Assembly: GCA_902795045.1 (NCBI GenBank)
Contig: CADBJU010000023.1
Span: forward strand, 1-64,000
Origin: Oscillospiraceae bacterium
GTDB lineage: Bacteria; Bacillota; Clostridia; Oscillospirales; Oscillospiraceae
Direction of reading: 5' to 3'
Length of the DNA: 64,000 nt
Below the pieces are notes generated by a model. It saw only the letters and a program-made list of their open reading frames with translations, was not told the DNA's origin and ran no database searches. This document shows positions 60,858 through 64,000 of the stretch, piece by piece (the stretch's first letter is position 1; each line of letters begins with the position of its first letter). The translations under genes were made by a program, and so were the position numbers.

Positions 60858-61988
60858 ATGAAGAAAGTATTCGCATTCGCACTCGTTCTCGCGTTGGTCT
60901 TCGCGCTGGCTGTCCCCGCCTATGCCGACGGCAGCTTCAAAATCGGCGCTCAGGGCCCCCTGACCGGCGGCGCCGCCATCTACGGCAACGCTGTCATGAA
61001 CGCCGCCCGCATCGCCGTTGACGAGATCAACGCCGCCGGCGGCACCCAGTTTGAGTTCCAGGCCCAGGACGACGAGGCCGACTCCGGCGACAAGGCCATC
61101 AACGCCTACAACACCCTGATGGACTGGGGCATGCAGATCCTGCTCGGGCCTGTCACCTCCGGCTCCGGCATCACCGTCGCGGCTCAGGCTTTTGATGAGC
61201 GCACCTTCCTGCTCACCCCGTCCGGCTCCTCTGTCGACCTCATTGCCGACAAGGACAACGCTTTCCAGGTCTGCTTCACCGACCCCAACCAGGGCATCGC
61301 CTCCGCTGACTACTTCGCCGAGAACTTCGCCGGCGCAAAGGTCGGCGTCATCTACCGCAACGACGACGCCTACTCCCAGGGCATCCGCGACACCTTCGTG
61401 AAGGAAGCTGCCGACAAGGGCGTTGAGATCGTCTACGAGGGCACCTTCACCGACGCCACCTCCACCGACTTCAACGTCCAGCTCACCGCTGCCCGCGACG
61501 CCGGCGCCGACCTCCTGTTCCTGCCCATCTACTACACCCCCGCTTCCGTTATCCTCCAGCAGGCCAACCAGATGGGCTACAAGCCCACCTTCTTCGGCGT
61601 GGACGGCATGGACGGCATCCTGACCGTGGAGAACTTCGACACCTCCCTGGCCGAGGGCGTTTACCTGCTGACCCCGTTCTCCGCTGACGCTGAGGATGCC
61701 CGCACTCAGGCCTTCGTTGCCGAGTACCAGAAGCGCTACGGCGAGATCCCCAACCAGTTCGCCGCTGACGGCTACGACGCCGTGTACATCATCAAGGCCG
61801 CTCTCGAGGCTGCCGGCTGCACCCCCGACATGAGCCCCGAGGAGATCTGCGAGGCTGTCATCGCCGTGATGCCCACCCTGAAGGTTGACGGCGTGACCGG
61901 CGAGGGCATGACCTGGGCCGCCACCGGCGAGGTCTCCAAGGCTCCTATGGCCATCGTCATCAAGGACGGCGCCTACGTCACCCCGTGA
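60858..61988 (+). CDS. livJ: Branched-chain amino acid ABC transporter binding protein
   Basis: 376 residues. The signal peptide ends AYA|DG near residue 23, without a lipobox Cys. Mature part of the type I periplasmic-binding fold: IGAQGPLTGGAAIYGNAVMNAARIA, then a GPVTSGSGITVAAQ and AADGYDAVYIIKAAL segment. LivJ-type proteins bind leucine, isoleucine or valine (or other amino acids) for LivHMGF. AAAGGAG precedes the ATG. The first gene of the liv cluster, separated from livH by a hairpin and a structured gap. Confidence 0.92.
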   Translation: MKKVFAFALVLALVFALAVPAYADGSFKIGAQGPLTGGAAIYGNAVMNAARIAVDEINAAGGTQFEFQAQDDEADSGDKAINAYNTLMDWGMQILLGPVTSGSGITVAAQAFDERTFLLTPSGSSVDLIADKDNAFQVCFTDPNQGIASADYFAENFAGAKVGVIYRNDDAYSQGIRDTFVKEAADKGVEIVYEGTFTDATSTDFNVQLTAARDAGADLLFLPIYYTPASVILQQANQMGYKPTFFGVDGMDGILTVENFDTSLAEGVYLLTPFSADAEDARTQAFVAEYQKRYGEIPNQFAADGYDAVYIIKAALEAAGCTPDMSPEEICEAVIAVMPTLKVDGVTGEGMTWAATGEVSKAPMAIVIKDGAYVTP

Positions 61989-62030
61989 TCTGCTGAGCAA
62001 TTGCAGCAAATCAAACAAGTAAAACTTTCG

Positions 62031-62060
62031 GCTGTCGGGGGCTTTCACCCCCGACAGCTT
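62031..62060 (+). terminator. Hairpin after livJ
   Basis: GCTGTCGGGGG and CCCCCGACAGC, 11-base perfect stem without a strong T run. It could lower read-through into livH or protect the livJ message. Confidence 0.65.
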
Positions 62061-62087
62061 AAAGCGTATTTTCTGCCTTGAAAAAGA

Positions 62088-62300
62088 ACGCGGAGATATA
62101 TTATAATAATGTACCTCCGCGCTGCTTTCCAAGGCAGAGCAAGGAATGAAATCCTATTCCGATTCGTTTTTGACGAAGCTTTGCTTCGTCAAAAACACCC
62201 TGAGCCGAGCTTAGCGAGGCCTCATGCCGATCAAAGCGGGCCAAAGCCCGCTGCGATGAGCATGAGTAATCAAATGTGAACATCGTTCGCATTTGAATAA
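62088..62300 (+). other. Structured gap between livJ and livH
   Basis: No gene seen. It holds a GCGGAG...CTCCGC hairpin over an AT-rich centre (about 62088-62122), a 13-base stem TTTTTGACGAAGC/GCTTCGTCAAAAA (62167-62195), GCGGGC/GCCCGC (about 62236-62251) and CAAATG/CATTTG (about 62270-62295). The series of stems may be a repeat or a processing region that separates binding protein from permease expression. Confidence 0.4.
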
Positions 62301-62318
62301 AAAAGAGAGGTGTCTCCT

Positions 62319-63197
62319 ATGAAGTTTCTGGCCTACCTGGTCAGCGGTATCTCCCTGGGCAGTATCTACGCAATCATCGCCCTGGGCTATACCATGGTCT
62401 ACGGCATCGCCAAGATGCTGAACTTCGCCCATGGCGACGTTATCATGGTGGGCGGCTATATCTCCTTCCTTGCCGCCACAAATCTGGGACTGCCGGTCCT
62501 GCTTTCGGTGCTGGTCGCGATGGTGTTCTGCACGGTGCTCGGCATCGTGATCGAGGGCCTGGCCTACCGCCCGCTGCGCTCGGCACCGAGCCTTGCCGTG
62601 CTCATCACCGCCATCGGCGTCAGCTACTTTCTGCAAAACGCCGCTCTGCTGATCTTCGGCGCAAACCCCAAGGCTTACACTCCCGTCGTCAGCGGCACGC
62701 TCAAGCTCTTTGACGGACAGCTCTCCATCTCCTATGTCTCCATCGTGACGGTGATCTGCTGCATCGTTATTATGCTGGCCCTCACCGCATTTACCGGCAA
62801 GACGAGGATGGGCAAGGCCATGCGCGCCTGCTCCGAGGATAAGGGCGCGGCCCAGCTCATGGGCATCAACGTCAACCGCACCATCTCCCTCACCTTCGCC
62901 ATCGGCTCGGCCCTGGCGGCGGTGGCGGGGGCGCTGCTGTGCTCCTTCTCTCCCACGCTGATGCCGACCACCGGCTCCATGCCCGGCATCAAGGCCTTCA
63001 CCGCCGCCGTGTTCGGCGGCATCGGCTCCATCCCCGGCGCCTTCATCGGCGGCATCCTGCTCGGCGTCATCGAGGCCTTGGGACGCGCGTATATCTCCAC
63101 GCAGCTTTCCAACTCCATTGTCTTCGCGGTACTTATCATCATCCTGCTGGTGCGTCCGGCCGGCCTCCTCGGCAAGCGCACCCAGGAGAAGGTCTGA
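62319..63197 (+). CDS. livH: Branched-chain amino acid ABC transporter permease LivH
   Basis: 292 residues from ATG 62319 (GAGAGG 9 bases upstream; a GTG at 62310 is less likely). About eight membrane spans; family motifs LGYTMVYGIAKMLNFAHGDV near the start and AVFGGIGSIPGAFIGGILLG near the end. One of two channel subunits of the transporter. Confidence 0.94.
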   Translation: MKFLAYLVSGISLGSIYAIIALGYTMVYGIAKMLNFAHGDVIMVGGYISFLAATNLGLPVLLSVLVAMVFCTVLGIVIEGLAYRPLRSAPSLAVLITAIGVSYFLQNAALLIFGANPKAYTPVVSGTLKLFDGQLSISYVSIVTVICCIVIMLALTAFTGKTRMGKAMRACSEDKGAAQLMGINVNRTISLTFAIGSALAAVAGALLCSFSPTLMPTTGSMPGIKAFTAAVFGGIGSIPGAFIGGILLGVIEALGRAYISTQLSNSIVFAVLIIILLVRPAGLLGKRTQEKV

Positions 63198-63209
63198 GGA
63201 GGTGCAGCC

Positions 63210-64000
63210 ATGAATATGAAACGCTACCTCAAGGACGCGCGCTCCGACCTGCTTACATACGCGGGCGTCATCATCGCCTTTATCATCATCTCCACGCTCA
63301 AAAGCCACGGCGCGCTCAACCGCTCCCAGTCCGGCCTGCTGGTGCCGATCTGCTGCTACATCGTCATGGCGGTCTCCCTGAACCTCACGGTGGGTATTCT
63401 GGGCGACCTGTCTCTGGGCCACGCGGGCTTTATGAGCGTCGGCGCCTTCAGCGGCGTCGTCACCGCCATGAGCCTCATGAACGTGATCCCCTCCGCCCCG
63501 GCGAGACTGGCCCTTGCCATGCTGGTGGGCGCTGTCTGTGCCGCCATCGTGGGCTTTCTCGTGGGCATCCCGGTCCTGCGCCTCAACGGCGACTACCTCG
63601 CCATTGTGACGCTGGCCTTCGGCGAGATCATCAAGGAGCTCATCACCTGCCTCATCGTGGGTGTAGACTCTGAGGGCCTGCATGTGATCTTCAATGTCAA
63701 CGGCAGCAAGACCGCCAATGACCTCACCCTGCTCGACGGCGGGCGCATCATCATCAAGGGCGCCCAGGGCGCGACGGGCACCAAAACCATCGCGACCTTT
63801 TCCGCGGGCTTCGTCCTCATTATGATCACCCTGGTCATTGTCCAGAACCTCATCCGCAGCCGCCACGGCCGCGCGATCATGGCCGTGCGCGACAACCGCA
63901 TCGCCGCGGACTCTGTCGGCATCCCCGTGACCAAGTACAAGATGATGGCCTTCGTCACGAGCGCTTCCCTCGCCGGCGCGGCGGGCGCACTCTTTGGCTT
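63210..64000 (+). CDS. livM: Branched-chain amino acid ABC transporter permease LivM (cut by the window end)
   Basis: The first 263 residues are visible, from ATG 63210 with GAGGAGG upstream, 12 bases after the livH stop. LivM motifs: MAVSLNLTVGILGDLSLGHAGFMSVGA and LRLNGDYLAIVTLAFGEI, then RHGRAIMAVRDNRIAADSVG. The gene runs off the right edge, where the liv ATPase genes would be expected to follow. Confidence 0.92.
   Translation, partial: MNMKRYLKDARSDLLTYAGVIIAFIIISTLKSHGALNRSQSGLLVPICCYIVMAVSLNLTVGILGDLSLGHAGFMSVGAFSGVVTAMSLMNVIPSAPARLALAMLVGAVCAAIVGFLVGIPVLRLNGDYLAIVTLAFGEIIKELITCLIVGVDSEGLHVIFNVNGSKTANDLTLLDGGRIIIKGAQGATGTKTIATFSAGFVLIMITLVIVQNLIRSRHGRAIMAVRDNRIAADSVGIPVTKYKMMAFVTSASLAGAAGALFG

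Overview
The window reads as chromosome of a GC-rich, low-oxygen Firmicute. The best guess is the Oscillospiraceae (Oscillibacter/Flavonifractor-like gut Clostridia). Supporting signs are Gram-positive type genes and RNAs (ECF sigma with zinc anti-sigma, Rex, SdpR/SdpI, FakA/DegV proteins, a SAM-I riboswitch, a glmS ribozyme, a preQ1-type pseudoknot leader), TTGACA/TATAAT promoters, AGGAGG ribosome sites, corrinoid methyl transfer, and many dispersed palindromic repeats. I found no tRNA, rRNA, CRISPR array, prophage or transposase gene. Placement below class level is inference.

Layout. 1-8.3 kb: end of an Asp23-like gene, fakA-like kinase, then a divergent corrinoid methyl-transfer cluster (UroD-type methyltransferase fused to a B12 domain, DUF2284 protein, RACo-type reactivase, homocysteine methyltransferase) and a TagO/WecA-type transferase. 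8.4-18 kb: trpS, gltX, dCMP deaminase, queuosine genes queH and queT with a pseudoknot leader, galU, a membrane glycosyltransferase and typA. 18-24 kb: a five-gene oligopeptide ABC transporter operon whose binding protein is circularly permuted. 24-27 kb: rpsO and a frameshifted pnp. 27-31 kb: galK, a FliB-like protein, a zinc macrodomain protein. 31-36 kb: a TRAP-TAXI transporter with a divergent LysR regulator. 36-42 kb: a glmS ribozyme placed before nagB rather than glmS, a Sel1-repeat protein, MgtC-like, DegV, YoaK-like, DUF4250 and GDPD genes. 42.7-52 kb: trmB-exoA-dusB, ECF sigma/anti-sigma, rex, a HAD phosphatase with mnmE, and a hendecad coiled-coil protein. 52-60 kb: SAM-I riboswitch and metK, a His-rich CsoR-like repressor, sdpRI, an esterase-like hydrolase, a lipoprotein, htrA and a glycerol-1-phosphate dehydrogenase. 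60-64 kb: a branched-chain amino acid transporter operon that runs off the end.

Working together. Methionine metabolism appears twice: homocysteine methylation with its own corrinoid reactivase, and SAM synthesis under SAM control. Queuosine salvage (transport plus epoxyqueuosine reduction) sits as one block. Translation and tRNA modification genes (trpS, gltX, queH, trmB, dusB, mnmE, rpsO, typA) are scattered through the window.

Intergenic DNA is dominated by at least six repeat families (called A-F here). One copy has inserted in frame into the RACo gene, and one family shows compensatory base changes that support a folded structure. The points most worth a second look are the glmS ribozyme-nagB pairing, the permuted binding protein, the broken pnp, the repeat-derived peptide inside RACo, and the covarying repeat C.
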